Source: Montifringilla adamsi (lineage: Eukaryota > Chordata > Aves > Passeriformes > Passeridae). From it: a stretch of 64,000 nucleotides of DNA. The position numbers and the translations under genes are program-made. This document shows positions 40,578 to 54,600 of the stretch, piece after piece (position 1 is the stretch's first letter; the number at the start of each line of letters is the position of its first letter). Below the pieces are notes generated by a model, which saw only the letters and a list, made by a program, of their open reading frames with translations, was not told the DNA's origin and did no database searches. The stretch is from positions 262,649 through 326,648 of the forward strand of contig JAGGNK010003224.1 of assembly GCA_017590115.1 (NCBI GenBank). The letters run 5' to 3'.

Positions 40578-40663
40578 CTCCCTTCCCTTCCCTTCCCTTC
40601 CCTTCCCTTCCCTTCCCTTTTCCCTTCCCTTTTCCCTTCCCTTTTCCCTTCCCTTTTCCCCTG
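40578..40663. repeat. Pyrimidine microsatellite (TTCCC/TTTTCCC)n
   Basis: About 85 bp of uninterrupted C/T: roughly eight pentamers, then longer units with TTTT. A long polypurine:polypyrimidine mirror-like tract of this kind can form triplex DNA. It sits ~260 bp upstream of the CCDC152 CpG island. Confidence 0.95.
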
Positions 40664-40924
40664 CCATGTGCTTACAGTAGGTCAGGAGCTGACATGCTGT
40701 AAAACCGCTCCACACTTTTGAAGACCCCCCCTGACTTTTGTCGTTCCGTTCAACCACATGCATTTATGAAGCTTGGCTACTCCCTTCTGCTTAAGGGTGA
40801 AATGTCACATACTAGAATGCAGCTTGGGCTCCAGGAAAGCAATTATAAGGCCTGTTTCTGTAAAAAACCTAGGCCCATAAAGTACACTAACATCTGTCTA
40901 ATGAGGACACTTCCAAGCTTTCAG

Positions 40925-41130
40925 GGGGAGCCCCACGGCACCTGAGGGGCGCCTGTAAACACGGGGGGGTCGGCCGAGCCCACCAGCGGCAGAGGGGGGA
41001 GGGCGCGCCCCCTGCAGGGCCGGTGGTGGTACGCTCCGCCGGCGGGGCGGGGTTTCCCGCGCTCCCCTCAGGTGCCTGAGGGCAGCGGCGTAGGCGGCGA
41101 TCGGCGCAGCACGGGAGGCACTGGCGTGCC
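40925..41130 (+). promoter_or_regulatory. CCDC152: CpG island, probable CCDC152 promoter and non-coding first exon
   Basis: This is the only strongly CpG-rich segment in the intergenic DNA. It contains gggcgcgcccc, ccgccggcggggcgggg (an Sp1-type GC box at 41044-41052) and ggcggcgatcggcgcagcac. There is no TATA box. It lies 2 kb before the CCDC152 start codon on the same strand, which fits a housekeeping-type promoter with a non-coding exon 1. The exact transcription start and exon 1 donor cannot be read from the sequence. Confidence 0.75.
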
Positions 41131-43087
41131 TGCTACTGAATAATTCCTACATTCAGTTAATAGCTCTCTGTCTATCTCTCACTCTCTCTCTCCATATATA
41201 TATATGTTTTCCTGCCATGTGCAGCAAAAAATCAAAAATTTAACTTTCAAAACGGGACCATCACCTACAATAGTTTCAAAAGTGATGCTGGGAAAGCACG
41301 GATGGCAAGGGGTCAAAGAGACATTAAAAGAAGGTGTCACTTTTGCAGCAGTCAAACCCATGATTTAAATCTTTAATTTTTCCCCAGTGACATAAATATC
41401 GTTCAGAACAAGAGTGGGAGGTTTAACAAAAAATGCCTTTTGAAGACATAATGTGTAATAGTAATATGCACAAAAATAACAGTGATGAGTTTTCCTGCTG
41501 GAAAAAAAATACAACATTAATAATACGACATCATTTTTAATTTGCTGTTCCAGTTCAGCAGGAGTTTTGTACCCAGTGGTACTGTTGCCAAGTGCTGAGC
41601 ACATCCTGTCTTCCGAGAAAACAAGTGATGCCATAGAATAAGGAAACACACAAACAAAACAGCTCAACACAGCAGCTCCCTGAATTCTATCCTCTGTCTA
41701 AATGTGGAGAGTGGAACACAGTTTTAAAAGTATAATGAAAAAAATGATGACTGACAAATATAAGATACTGCCCATGATAAGGATTGGAAAAGTCAAAGGA
41801 CCAACATTCATAGTGTACATTTAGATTATCAACTAACAGAATATTAATATTCTGTTTAATATTAATGGTTAATTGTTTTAAAAATTTGAGTCCTGAATAC
41901 ATATTTAAAACCCCAATTTGACAAATCATTGCATGGTAGTAAGTTCCAAGTTATTAAGATTACTAATTAATTTTAAAAAAAAACATTAATTTAACTAAGA
42001 AGCATTACTTTTTCAAAGTTTACTATATTCTGTTAATTTAAAACTGTTAATTTAAAAAACTGAGCTTTGGCTTATGAATTAGTTTTAGTCTCACTGAGGA
42101 AGGAGTGGGCACAAGGAAAAAATATTAAACACACAGAACCAGTATCTTACTGCTTTGTTCAGGAAGTTACATACACACAAAAGCTTGTAAATATTGAATG
42201 ACTGAGAAAATTACTCAGTTATGTAATTTTGGTTTCTGCTTAGTGTTGTGCATTTACCTATTTCTGCCTAACTGTACTGCAACTATTTCTGTCTGGAAAC
42301 TCATCCAGTTTCTGGGTAGTGAACATATTTTAACTTGTGGTTCATCTCCCTGATTGCAATTTTTTTATTATTTGTAAAAAGGCTGTTCACACATTTCCAC
42401 ATAGAAGTGGTAATTTTGTTTGGACCACATGGTTTACTAGCAGGTATTGGAATTTTTGTCTCATGGAGCCTGATGTTGAGAAATAGTTTGAATATTTTTA
42501 GAAGCATTCATGTTGTGTATTTCAGATCCATCTTGCAAATATATGTTGAAGATTTTGTAAGCAGAATTTATAAAAATAGGGGCTATGTTAAAATCTGAAA
42601 CTATGTAGATGCCTTTTAAAATACTGTCTTTTTATTCTGCAGCAAGGTTTATGTGTTGCACTGATTTAACACTTGTTGTTTATAAGTATGTAAGTACCTT
42701 TAAACCTGAGTAGCCAAGTATTAGAGCACCTACACAGGTAAAAGATGCTGAATTAATATGTGCCTGGTGCATTATTCTGTCTACGGAAGTGAATCCAGGT
42801 TAACTTTTTAATTGCAGCAAACTTTCCAAATTCAACCACAATATATCAGTTTGGCAGGTATTGTTTGGGCTTTCTGACATTCATTGTATTTCCCAGAAAT
42901 GCAAGATCTTAAATAGGCTGAAGTTTAGCTTCAATGCAAAAATAGTTTGAATTTTAAAAACAATCTTCTTTGTTCTTCTTACATTTTTGCCTAAGAATTT
43001 ATGTGGTGTGAATGATAAATATATTAATTTATAGGTCTATTTTTTACATATATCTAGTTATCATTTGATTATACGGTCCAGAAATAA
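41131..43087 (+). other. CCDC152: CCDC152 intron 1 and 5' leader (inferred)
   Basis: AT-rich sequence between the CpG island and the start codon. CT and TA microsatellites lie at 41166-41206. Candidate acceptors before the ATG are tacatatatctag (43057) and tacggtccag (43081). I cannot decide between them. Confidence 0.6.
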
Positions 43088-43174
43088 ATGAATCACAGTG
43101 ATGAAGAAACTATGAAGAAAACCAGTGTAGTGAACCTTGATAAACTTTTATACGACTTCTCAGAGATAGAAAAG
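43088..43174 (+). CDS. CCDC152: CCDC152 coding exon 1 (residues 1-29)
   Basis: The ATG at 43088 opens the conserved N-terminus, ending in LLYDFSEIEK. The donor is gtaagt, a perfect consensus, in phase 0. Confidence 0.93.
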
Positions 43175-46100
43175 GTAAGTGAAGAACGCAAAAAATGTTG
43201 AGACTGCCATCTATAATTGTTGTGTGATATTTTCAAAATATTTTTGAAAATGTTAAGCTGTATCAGCTCTTTAAGTTGTATCAGCTTAGTGTTATGCCTT
43301 GTAATACCAACTTCAATTGGAAAGGTGTTTGTATTGACTGTATCCTGGAGACACAGGAGTGGATTCTGAGTGAAATCTGACAAGCCTTTGTTTCTGTGCT
43401 ACAATTTTAATCATCCAGAGACCAAATTGGCTTTCTCAGGAAGACTGTGGAAGATGGTGTTGAAGATAAACTGCGTTGCACTGCTTTCACAGAATCACAG
43501 AATCGTGTGGGCTGGAAGGGACCTTACAGACCACCTAGTGCCAATCCCCCCACTGCTGTAGGAAGGGACACCTCTCACTAGACCAGGTGGTCTAGTGCTG
43601 GGGTATCCTTTCAGAAGTTGTTCCTTGTTCTAGAAAAATGTCCATTGCTTTATCAGGAGCACGAATTCCTACATTTCATATGCATTGGGCTTCCTTTCTC
43701 TTATGTGTATGTAATTTCTTTAAAAATTGACCCTCTGAGGAAAATCAGTACTGTGTTCCTTTTTAGACTGATGTTGATCAGCTTTCTGCTGATTTCCTGG
43801 TCTGCAAATCCATACTAGAGGTAGTATAAAAGAAGCACCTGAAATAAATTTAGCATTTCTTATTATACCAGTTTAGCATAACTTGTGTACCAGTTCCTAT
43901 TCCCACATACTGTTCAAGTTGTTGCTCTGCAAAAGTGTTGACAGCCTCATATGCAAAGCAGTAGAAAGAACCTTGAAGTGGATTGATCCAGACTCTGGGC
44001 TACAAGACTGAGAGGAAAATAGTTTATAACTCATGATGTAAGTCAGCATTCTTAGTTCTGCAGGGTAAACTTGGAACAGCAAAGGATCTCAAGTCTAGTA
44101 TCATTCTTCACTATAAAGAAATATACTGAATGGGAAAATATTACAGGCTTGGACTGCAGTATTGTTGAATTGTTAAATTTTTTATTCACTTAAAAGTCAA
44201 AAGTTTAAACATGTTAATTTAACATTAGTCCTTCTCCAATTTTCTAGAAAATATCAGAAATTAATGATGCAAACAACCTACTGATTCATCAGCTGGAAAA
44301 ATGTAACAGATTACTAACATTAAGCCAATCAAAGGAGGAATCAGTAAAAGAGGGTAAGTTATTTTATTAGAGAGGTATGATTTTTGCATGTATTCAAGAA
44401 GTTCTGAGAGATGTTTCCATTATTTTCAGCCATAAAAAATAACATAGCAAGGATCTAAGATACTGTGTGAAAAGCAGTAATGCCTAACCTTGAATAATGT
44501 AATGAAATCCATCTCATAGTAAATATTAATATTCATATTAATTTTATGAAGATTCAGACTGTTCAGTGGATGCTAATAAAATGTCATTTACCATTTATAG
44601 GTGGGAATGATAAGGCTATATAATTTAATTATAATTATTAATGATCATAATTAAAGAGTTGTGAAACAAAGAAGGAATTACAGGGAAAACTATAAAATTA
44701 AGATTAGTTTTATTCTAGAACTGTTTTCAGATGAGTATTTGAAATGAGAAACAATATCTAATGCTTAGCACAGATTTGTGGTTGCTTATTCTTCTGTAGT
44801 TTGTAAAGTAGCTGAAAGGGGCATCTTTTGTAGGACTTTCATCTCTGGGAAGTCAGCCTGCTAAAAATTTGGAAGCAAGGTAGGAATAAACTTAGTTTCA
44901 CACAGGAGGGAGATTGCCAGTTGGGTTTTATTTTAGTCTTCACTGGGACTTGAATAATTTGGCATAATCAGGAACTAAGTGTTGAAATTGAGCTATTGAG
45001 TGAGTGAAGTTTGCTTATGATGATAATCTCTTCAGATATACCAAAAACTCATAGTACAAGATGACAGGGGAGATGGAGACCAGTAGCAGTACAAATAGGA
45101 GGCATTTTGTATAAGCAATGGTCGATGTTAGTTGGCTGCTTTTCAGGAAAGAGATCTTGGTGTCCTCTAAACAGTTCTCTTAAAATATTTGTATTCTCTT
45201 AAAATATCAGTAGACAAAGAAGCAATACACATACAGTGTAGGTATGATGATGAAAGAAAAAGATAAACAAGCATTGTGACTCTGTAAGGTCTGTGATTTT
45301 TATGTCATGTTCTGGTCCACACATCTCAAAATAGACAACAGCAGAACTAGCACAGGTAACAGAGAAGGAGGCAAGGCTTGGTATTGCCAGGAAGGAGAAA
45401 GGTACAAGGAATCAGAAACTACTCCTGTAACAAACACCATGGATGTAGGGGCATAACCATGCAAGGTTCACTCCCACTGTGCCCATGCAGGGTTGGCCCA
45501 GAGAGGACTGCTGTGGTCAGCCAAAAGTCTACATTAGCAAACAAGTATGTACGGATGAGAGTGACTCAGGAGGCTGAGTCAGAATGCAGTTCAGAAATGG
45601 TAACAAAGGCCAGACTCGGCCCAAGGATCTCTAGTTAGTACCAAGTGAAGAGGCAGATCTGATATCAAGTCAGGAAATCACTCCCTAGGTGATGACCAGC
45701 GTCTAAGTGTGTGGCTGTCACAACTACAGCATAGGCCAAGGGCAAAAGCCTCCGTTTACAAGCAGCTCCCTTGGGAAGAAGGGATGGCTATTTCTGAATC
45801 TGCTGCCAGCCTTTTTTTCAACGTCACCATCTGCACTCTTTCTAAGATGGCCTTGTGCCCAACCAAACACCCAGAAGGTGCATGGGGGAAAATGCACCTG
45901 TGACTTTCACAGGTTTGGTCACAATTTTGGGACATCTGAGGGAAGACTTCGGTTGGTTGAGAATATTTCAGCCAAGACAAAGAATAGTGCTGATATGAAT
46001 CATAGCTGTAAAATTCTGAATGGCACAGAGACACTGATTACAGAATAGAATATTCATTTTCTAATGTAATAAAAAACCAAGATGGAAATAAAACATGTAT

Positions 46101-48565
46101 ATTGATTTAAAGCTACCAAAAGAAGGAACTTTTCCACGCATTACAAAATAAAGTTAAATCAGTTCCACAGAAGCCTGTGCATAACAGAAATATACATTAA
46201 TCAAAAAATAATGGAAAAAAACAATGGAAAAGAACAAACTTTTTAAAAACAAAGATAGTATCTCTCATTGTCCCCCTTCATTCTGTGTTTAGGAAGTTGA
46301 GAGGATGTACTAATGATATCTTTTATCTAGCTTTTTTTAATCTTTCCTGAATTATCTTGTAGTGTGTATTGTGAAGTGGCATCATGAGCTGGATGGAACA
46401 TTGGTTTGAGTCAGAAACACTTGTTTCTCTATTAAGCACAAAAGTCAGACAGTGCAGGACAGTCACTCAGAAACAGAAGAGGCTTCTTTATTGATGAAAC
46501 CAGAAAGGAGTGGGTTTATACAAAACAGTTTGTAAAAAAGGAAAGGAAAATGTGGACAAAAAGAAGAAATAATTCTTACTATAGAACCTATGATAGAAAA
46601 AGTAGCAGAGAAAGTGAAAGAGACAACTCAGGAAACCAGAGCTGCTGGGATGACTGCAACAAGAGGAATGGACTGAAAACAGATCAAAGTCAGAAAAGAG
46701 ATCTGAGCTTTGTAAACAGTATTGCCTCACTTTCATGAGATAAGAGAGAAATTATTTGGTGAGATAGTCACGCTGACATAACTGAAAAGAACAGCCTTTG
46801 GAGCTTCTTTCAAAACACCGGATGAAAAAAAAAGAAGTGTGGGTGGCAGAAGTCCAAGTAAAAAAGCCAGAGCAATCAGCCTGAAATATGAACTAATGTT
46901 TCAGCAACAGGGATGGTCAGGAAAAAACAAACCTCAACAATATTGAAGTAATAGGGATAGTGCAGCTATAGACAGGAGGCAGAATTGCTCTAAGACAAGG
47001 ATCCTGGTCAATGAATAAGAGTAATTGCAGAGATATTAATAACATTGACAAAAACAAGTGAAAAGCAGGAACTTGGAACAATGTGAGACATTCAAGAGGT
47101 GCTTCTGAAAGCTGTTTGATGATAATGAAGTAAAATACAAGTAAGAGGCCAAAGGGATAGAATGTATTTAGAAATTAAGACAATTATCATGGCTGCTCTG
47201 TAAGGTTAAGCTCAGAAAGGTTGTGGAGTCGCCCCCACTGGAGCTATTCAAGAGCCATCTGGGTGCAATCCTGTGCCGTGTGCTGTGGGGGGGCCCTGCC
47301 TGAGCAGAGAGGTTGGGCCAGATCACCTAGTAAGGGCCCTTTCTGTGGTTCTGTGATTCTGTACTTACCAGTAAGGTAAACTATTAGATTAATGCACTTA
47401 CCAATAAGGCAAACCCTTAAAATATCAGGGCATGAAATGCTTGTAAGTTTATAGTTTTGAACTGTATTCATTACTAGGTGCTCATAAAGCAGAGTTTCAA
47501 AAGAAATGGCTTGGACAGAAAGTTGACATAAACTGGGCAGAGACTGTCACAGGAACCTTCAGGTAAACAGTTAACATATTACTGGAGATGAGCAGAGCCT
47601 GTGAATAGTGGTAGTGACATTAGGAGTATTTCAAAAGGATGTGGAAAGCTGAAGCAGTGATTATAAATTAGTAAGTCTATAACATTTCTAAACCTTTCTT
47701 TTTTCTTTTTGCAATTGATAGAAATGGTCTTTGCACTTTTATTAAATTGACCTTCCACACTGGCCCTTCAAAAGAGGTCATAGCATATGTGGTATTCAGA
47801 GTATTCAGAGTATAATTCAGTATTCAGACTCTGAATATGTGGTATTCAGAGTCAGAGTACTAAAACTTTTGCATCTAATAGTTAAATTCTTTATAAAACC
47901 TTTTGAAAGGGCAAAGCACTGTGGGATGAAAGGAGACCCCCAAATCACCTTTAATATTCATGGGCTTATAAAGGGGTCCTCTGCAGCACTGGAGAGGCGC
48001 CAGGGACCAAATTCAGCATTGATACTTTCAGTCTTTACTCTGGCAATAGTTATCTGAACAGACTGTAGTCATGAAAATGGCTTTTATAGAATGATATTGC
48101 CAATTATGGCTTGGAAAAAATATTTGTCCTAGCCTTATGTCTCAAGCTGTTTCCCAGAACCCAGCTCAGCCACAGCTCCTGAAGTATCTTTCGAAGAGTT
48201 GGTCCAAAGGTGACAGAAGTTGCTTACAGCAGAGGAGCAGGAAGAAAAATGCTGTGGAAGGATAGGCTGTTGTTCCACCTACCCTGAAGCATTTGTGGCT
48301 ACTAGTGGTAGTGGGATGAGGAAGTGGAATTTTATCCTGGCTGAAGAACACTTTGTTTTAAGAAACAACAACAACAAATTTTAAGAAACAACAGCAACAA
48401 CAAAAATAGTATTTCACACCCCAAGAAATCTCCAACAAGTGAGAACCTGAGGAGTCCTTGACATCCTTGTCAAAAGTCTTTCCTAGAACTGTTTAAGCTA
48501 AAAGAAGATTGGAAATTCTGAAAAAAAAACAAAAAAAAAAAAAAACCAAAAAAAAAAAAAAAAAA

Positions 48566-48603
<38 letters not shown>

Positions 48604-51600
48604 CAGACAAAGAAAGAAAACCTCTAAAAATCAAGGGAGAGGACAGTGAAACACTTATATCCAAAATAAGGTGGAAAAAGAAAAGCAGCTTGGCCTGTGT
48701 ATACACTCTCTGAAAGGTCATAAATTAACTTCATTTTCTCTTGTATGTTCTTTGCTAAACAAAGATGAGATTCAAAAAACCAATTTTTGTTTTGTGTACA
48801 TCCTTGCAAATCCATTTTAGACAGGTACAAGTCTGACATCTTTGTTTTCTACTCCTAAACCTTTTCTGTGGTGGCTAAATAGATTCTTGTGATGCTACAG
48901 TTCTAAATAAAATTCTAATGTAGTTTGCTAAAACAAAGCAATGACATTTTTGCCTGTGAAACACTTAAGAAGGTTCTACTTAGCATATTCAGGGTTGTGT
49001 GTTTGTTTATTTAGCATTTCTATGCTGTTAAAGGAAAAAGTGGTTGATATAATTGCCTTATAAAATAATCAATTATAAATGCAGATGAACACTTATGCTG
49101 TTGTCTTTCTGCATGTAGGTACTATACCTTACAGGGAATGAGCTACACAGGATCCATAGCAGATGCTGTGACAGTGATCCACAAGGCTGCAAACATTAAG
49201 AAAAATTCTGCTTCTTTTCCTTAATGTAGGCAAGCAAAACTTGTGGGTTCCCAGGATTTTTTTTCCAGTCGCAACTTTAAGTACAGTCTTGGGACTGTAC
49301 AAAAGAGTGGCTTACACTTAAACAGTTGTGATTCTTTTTAAAGACTAGCTGATGCTCTGGTGTTGACTCAGATGTCTTTCCAAATTGTACATGAATTACA
49401 AGCATCTGAGTTATTTTCCATACATTTTCAAATCGGAGGAAATTTGTAGTAGAACTAGTTGGTACGGGCATGCTGATCCCGTCATTCCGACTTTGAACAG
49501 GATTTTTCCACAGTTGCTTTTGATCTGGCACAGGAACTGACGGGCAGGCAATGTTTCTGTGCTGCTCGTGCTCCCTCTGCTGTTGTTTTTGGAAGCACGG
49601 AACGGGAAAAGGTATCTGTCTAACGTACTCGGCTGCGTGAAAAGCAGACTTGATGGAAGATCAGGCTGAAAGTCAAAAAGACTGAGCAGAAAACTGAACC
49701 TGTTAGCTGGGATCTTAGTTCATCTTCCTCACTCCATTATTTGTAATGTAATCTTTAGTGATATGATAGACAGTTTTCAAAAAGGCTTTAGTTTGATGAG
49801 ATGAGTAACTGTTATTTAGCAAACTTTTATGTGTTGTGGAAATTAAAAGCCATTTAAGAAATGCAGTGGTACTCAGGAAAGAGAAAGAGAAGTTTTAAAA
49901 GTAAACAACCTCAGTTGTAGACCCTCCACTGTTCTCAGTCTTTGACAGTTTTGTGACTCTACTGATAAACTTACAATGAACATAAGGGATAAAAGTCATA
50001 TTAATGAATTAATCCTATATTACAGGAAGTACACATGGTGTTTGAATATTAAAAACACAGTTTTAAAAATAAAATTATGAAATAAAACTTATGTATGTAA
50101 ATTGATAAAAGCTTGCATGTATTTTTATTTATTTTCATTTATTCTGTTGTGTAAAATGAGATAATGGAGGCATAGCACATATTCTGAATCTCTCAAAGCT
50201 TATGTTGAGCTATAAGATGAATGTTACATGCATCAAGAAAGGGATAAAAAAGGGGTGAGGGATTGCAATGAGTGGATTCTTTTGGTCTTGTTAAAAAGAA
50301 AATTGGCAAAGAAATACTGTCAGGAAAGTAAGTCTCAGTTTCATTAAATATATCAAATTGCTGGAAGGCTGATATGGAAAACTTCTAGTACTGCCCAGAA
50401 AACAAAAAGATATTTGATTTCTGACTAGAAACAAACATATAATACTTTTATGAAATTGTTTGTATTGCTTCATAAAATTGATTTTAATCAAGCATCAAAC
50501 TAAAAGCTAAAATTAAGCAGTAACCACCGAATAATAATCTGAGTAATTTCTACAGTTAGTAAAAAGACTTAGAGTAATATTTAACCAAAATTATCATAAA
50601 ATATTTGATAAAATTTTGTAAACAAAATGTAAATTTGTGAAGACACTATTAAAAAATGCTGGATCTTTCATTTCTTTCAGAATGCAGTGCTCTACAGAAT
50701 GTGATAAAGGGTCTAACACAAACCATTGAAAACCAGTGTAACGTGAAAGGTAAAGGCAAAAAATGCTATTTTGTATAGGTGCTGTACTGTAATTTCGAAT
50801 AAGCAGGCATTTAATTTTTTAATTTATGTTTACTGATTTATTTCAGACACAGAAATTTACTGACAGGCAAAGAGAAACAAAAAAAAATTATCTAAAATCA
50901 ATCTTGTGCAGTAATAAATGTCTATTGCCATTATTGCCATAGTTTACTTAGTAACTGCCTCCAGGAGGTTATTTTAGTCAATAGCTGGGCTTTCAATTCA
51001 TTGTTGCGTAACACAGACAATTTTACAAAAGGTGAGAAAGTATCATTCAGCTGTTGGATTGTAGACTATTCAAGTGTTTATGCACATTTTTTATCACTTT
51101 GTTAAACCAGAGTGTCTTAATCCTTAGTTTATAATGTTATTAAATGTTATTGCTGTTATCTACATATACTTGAAACTAATTTATACAAGTACTAATTTTT
51201 ACATGAAAAAATATAATATTTGCTATATCTTTATACTGAAGCTCAGCAATACACCATGAAGTTAATTTTATAATTAATTATTATAAATTATATGCATTCA
51301 AGGCATATTTGCATGTATATTAATAAATCTCTAACATTTTAAGTATATTGATGTTTTTAATACTCAAACTGATATTAATAATAAAAAAACCCCTATTTCC
51401 TTTAAATTCTGTGTTTGCATACTATTTTCTGGTTTTTGGGAAACAGGTACTTAAGAACTTGCATCTTCCAATTTGAAACTGTTGTAGCTATTATAATAGT
51501 CTTTTATTTTCTGAGTCGAAGAACTTTGCATCTAGATTTTCCTGAATGCATCATTTGTCAGAAGACTAAAGAAAGTTTAAGTAGTAATACCAGGTAAATA

Positions 51601-54600
51601 TTGTGATTAAAATTAAACTATGATTTTTCTTGTTAAAAAATGGAAACAGACAGTATGTAGTTCTGTAATGATGATTATACTGTCTACAAAAAAATTTCTC
51701 AAAGTTCAGCCAAGTCAAAAAATGCAAGTAATTTCCTTATTCCTCTTTCATGCTAAAAAAATTATCAAAATGTACTTTTTTAGTGTATCATATAGTTTTT
51801 GTTTATGTAGATGAAAATGATAGACTGAAGGGAACCATTCACATTTTGGAAGATAAATTAAAGACTTGTGAAGAGGTATGTCACAAATTATCATTCTTTA
51901 GGTAAAGGAATAATGCTACATCTCTATTATGCTGTATGTCTTTTTGTTTAGGATTTGATATTGATACTCTTATTGGTGCTCTTCTGTTAATGTTTTTCAT
52001 GTGTAAAAAGAGAAGGGTTGTTCTCATGACAGTGAGAAGGTGTTAGAAGAACTACGAGGTTAAAACTCATTGGTGCTGAGAACTTGGGCTCAATCTAAGA
52101 TGCACTTGGGTTTTTTTTAGCTGTGTTTAGCTTTAAATTCAACTTCACCTTCATTATTCTAATCCCTTGCACTAAAATAATTTTTCATGTGGAAATAGGG
52201 TTTTCACACTGAAGATGTCTGGTTGTGCTGCCAGAGATACAGGAGTGGTCTGATTTTTGTCCTGTTTATTCAAGAATAAATACTACAAAGATAATAGGTT
52301 TCTATTTCTTATCTGTACCTCATAATAAATTCCTTATATGATCTCTGTACTTTGTATCTATGGCACTCATTTTTGCAAAGGAGGTAAACCAGCAGCACTA
52401 GTCATAGTTCTCTGTTTTCATAGTTCTCTGTGTGGAGAGTGCAGATCTGTTTTCTATTTAGGATCAGGAATCTCACTGATGATATCCTTTGCCTGTGTTT
52501 GTGCTATTAGTTAAACTTAAAAATTAGTACCAGTAGAGCTATTATCTTGACTCTTTGAGTAAAAAATGAGTAATGTCTTCTGAAGGATGTGATAAATTAT
52601 GATTCCACTCATTATACATGTGTGAGCACAGTGGGACTTCCTAGTGTCAGTCTGAAGGCGCCTGACTATGTCCCCATATACTGATCCCCAGTCAGTGACT
52701 GCCTCGGTGAGCGCCCCCAGGCATTGCTCTCGTGAGTGGCCATCTTGTCAGAAGGCTGCCACGAGAGCTTTGGAGTCAGCACCTCGACAGTGGCAGCTAC
52801 AGACAATTCCTTGAAAATTCTGGAGTAGTTATTGGAGTAAATTTATAACTGGCATCTTCAAACTTTGAACATCAGTGCCACCAGCAGCATTACTGCTGCT
52901 GGTATCACTGATGTGTCTACTGCTACCAGCATGAAGTTGTGGAATCCTTTGTATAAGCAATACTAACAAAATTCACACTTGAATCATGCAATCCTTGAGT
53001 CAAAAATCCACAAAGGTGAAACTGTAGTCCATTAACTAACTGCATCATTGTGCCAGATCCTGTTCTCAGGAAAGGCCTATTACCTCTCCATTTGCCTGTT
53101 CTCCTAAGAAGTACAGTTTCTAATTTTACATTAACAGATAGTTGTAATACAATGAAATCTGCATTATTTTTTCATCTGTGGACTTCAGCCAGACTGTGTA
53201 AGAAGTAAGCGGGCATTTAAATTTACAAGATTGAGGATAATGAATTATAGAGTACTGTATATTTTTACATGATAGTTGTGCTTTGCAAAAGGCTAAAAGC
53301 ACAGAAACTGCAAGATCTTTATAAAACATTTTACATTTACAGGAGTACAAAGATCAAATTGAGAAACTCATGACAGAAATTAAAAACAAAGAGGAAGACC
53401 ACAAATTAGAAATAACACAGTTGAATTGTGATACAAGGAAAAAATGTAAGTTCTCTGAAGACTGAATGCTTTAGCAGTGTCACCTGTAGATGCTACGTTT
53501 TGTCTAGGATAACTACGAGTTCCACTTCTTAGTGGAAACACGTGAACACTAGAAGTGGGCAGTGTTTAACGGAAATTTATCTTTGCTGAAGGCAGCAGAG
53601 AGTGGTAATGAAGCAATAGTACAGCAACGCAGATGAGCAGAAATTCCCAGGTAGTTAGAACAAATGCTGGGAATGTGGGCATAAAAATCAGAAGGAATGA
53701 AATTTTCAGTTAAGTATCAACTGGAACCTTGCTTTGAACTGTAAGCTACGTTGCTGTTCAAATCTTCTATCTGTGTTCTGGAGAGCAGAACATTATTTTC
53801 ACAAATAAATAATACTTCAGTGAGGAAAAAACTGATTTCTATGTTCATTTGCTCCATTAGAGATATAACCTTAAAAATTAGGATTTTTTTTGTCATCCAT
53901 ATAGGTGAAAGCAAGGAAAGTTTTTGTAAATTATGTGCCTTTTTTAAAAAGACACCATCTTACTGGTGTCTTTTTAAAAGGACAGTGTGGTTTTGATATA
54001 GTTTCAGTATGGTTTTTGCTTGAATTGTTTTCCAGTGAAATGTTGGCCTGATGTTCAAGAAAGTTTTAATATTTGGAAAATGATGTTAATTTTTCATCTA
54101 TATAATTTCATCTATTATAATCATAATTTTGGTGTTACTGTGTTGCTAGTTGAAGTAAAAGAAATGGAGTATAGAGAAGAGAGAGAGAGAAAAGAACTGG
54201 AAATATTAGAGCTAACTAGACAGCTGAAAATTCAAAATGAAGAGAAGCAGAATGAAATAATTAAACTGCAGATAGAGGTATGCATTACAAAGCTGACTTA
54301 AAGATGAACTGGGCATTGGGTAAATTTCAAAGAGACTTTGTAGTGAAAAAATATTAATTAGTACTTAACAAAGTAATACGATGGAATCTATAAAACTTAA
54401 TTATTTATTGTGTTTATGAGCATCAGTGGCAGGTGCTCCCTTCCACAGTGGTAACTGGCTCCTGCTCAGGAGTCAAGTTCCACCTACTGTATAGGGAGAC
54501 TGAAGGTTGCTGTCTTCTTGTTCCAAATTAAATTACTTAGAAACAGTTTTCAATCTTGAGCTATTAAAAAATTCATCAACGTTTTCTGCTTAACTTTTTT

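Larger units (their letters stand above)
30496..40920. other. GHR-CCDC152 intergenic region
   Basis: About 10.4 kb with no supported gene. It holds CR1 fragments (30.7-31.6, 32.3-32.9 and 36.06-36.24 kb), a tRNA-headed SINE, an LTR-type element and a CT-rich microsatellite. An AT-rich dyad lies near 33928-33950. The remaining stretches, such as 33.0-35.1 and 38.3-40.5 kb, are unremarkable AT-rich DNA. Confidence 0.8.
44354..50680 (+). other. CCDC152: CCDC152 intron after coding exon 2 (6.3 kb)
   Basis: The largest intron of the gene. It holds a sense CR1 fragment (47185-47365), a nested local repeat (47786-47852) and a long A-rich tract (48521-48602). A slightly GC-richer segment at 45.4-46.05 kb has no gene or repeat I recognise. 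The remainder is plain AT-rich DNA. Confidence 0.85.
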
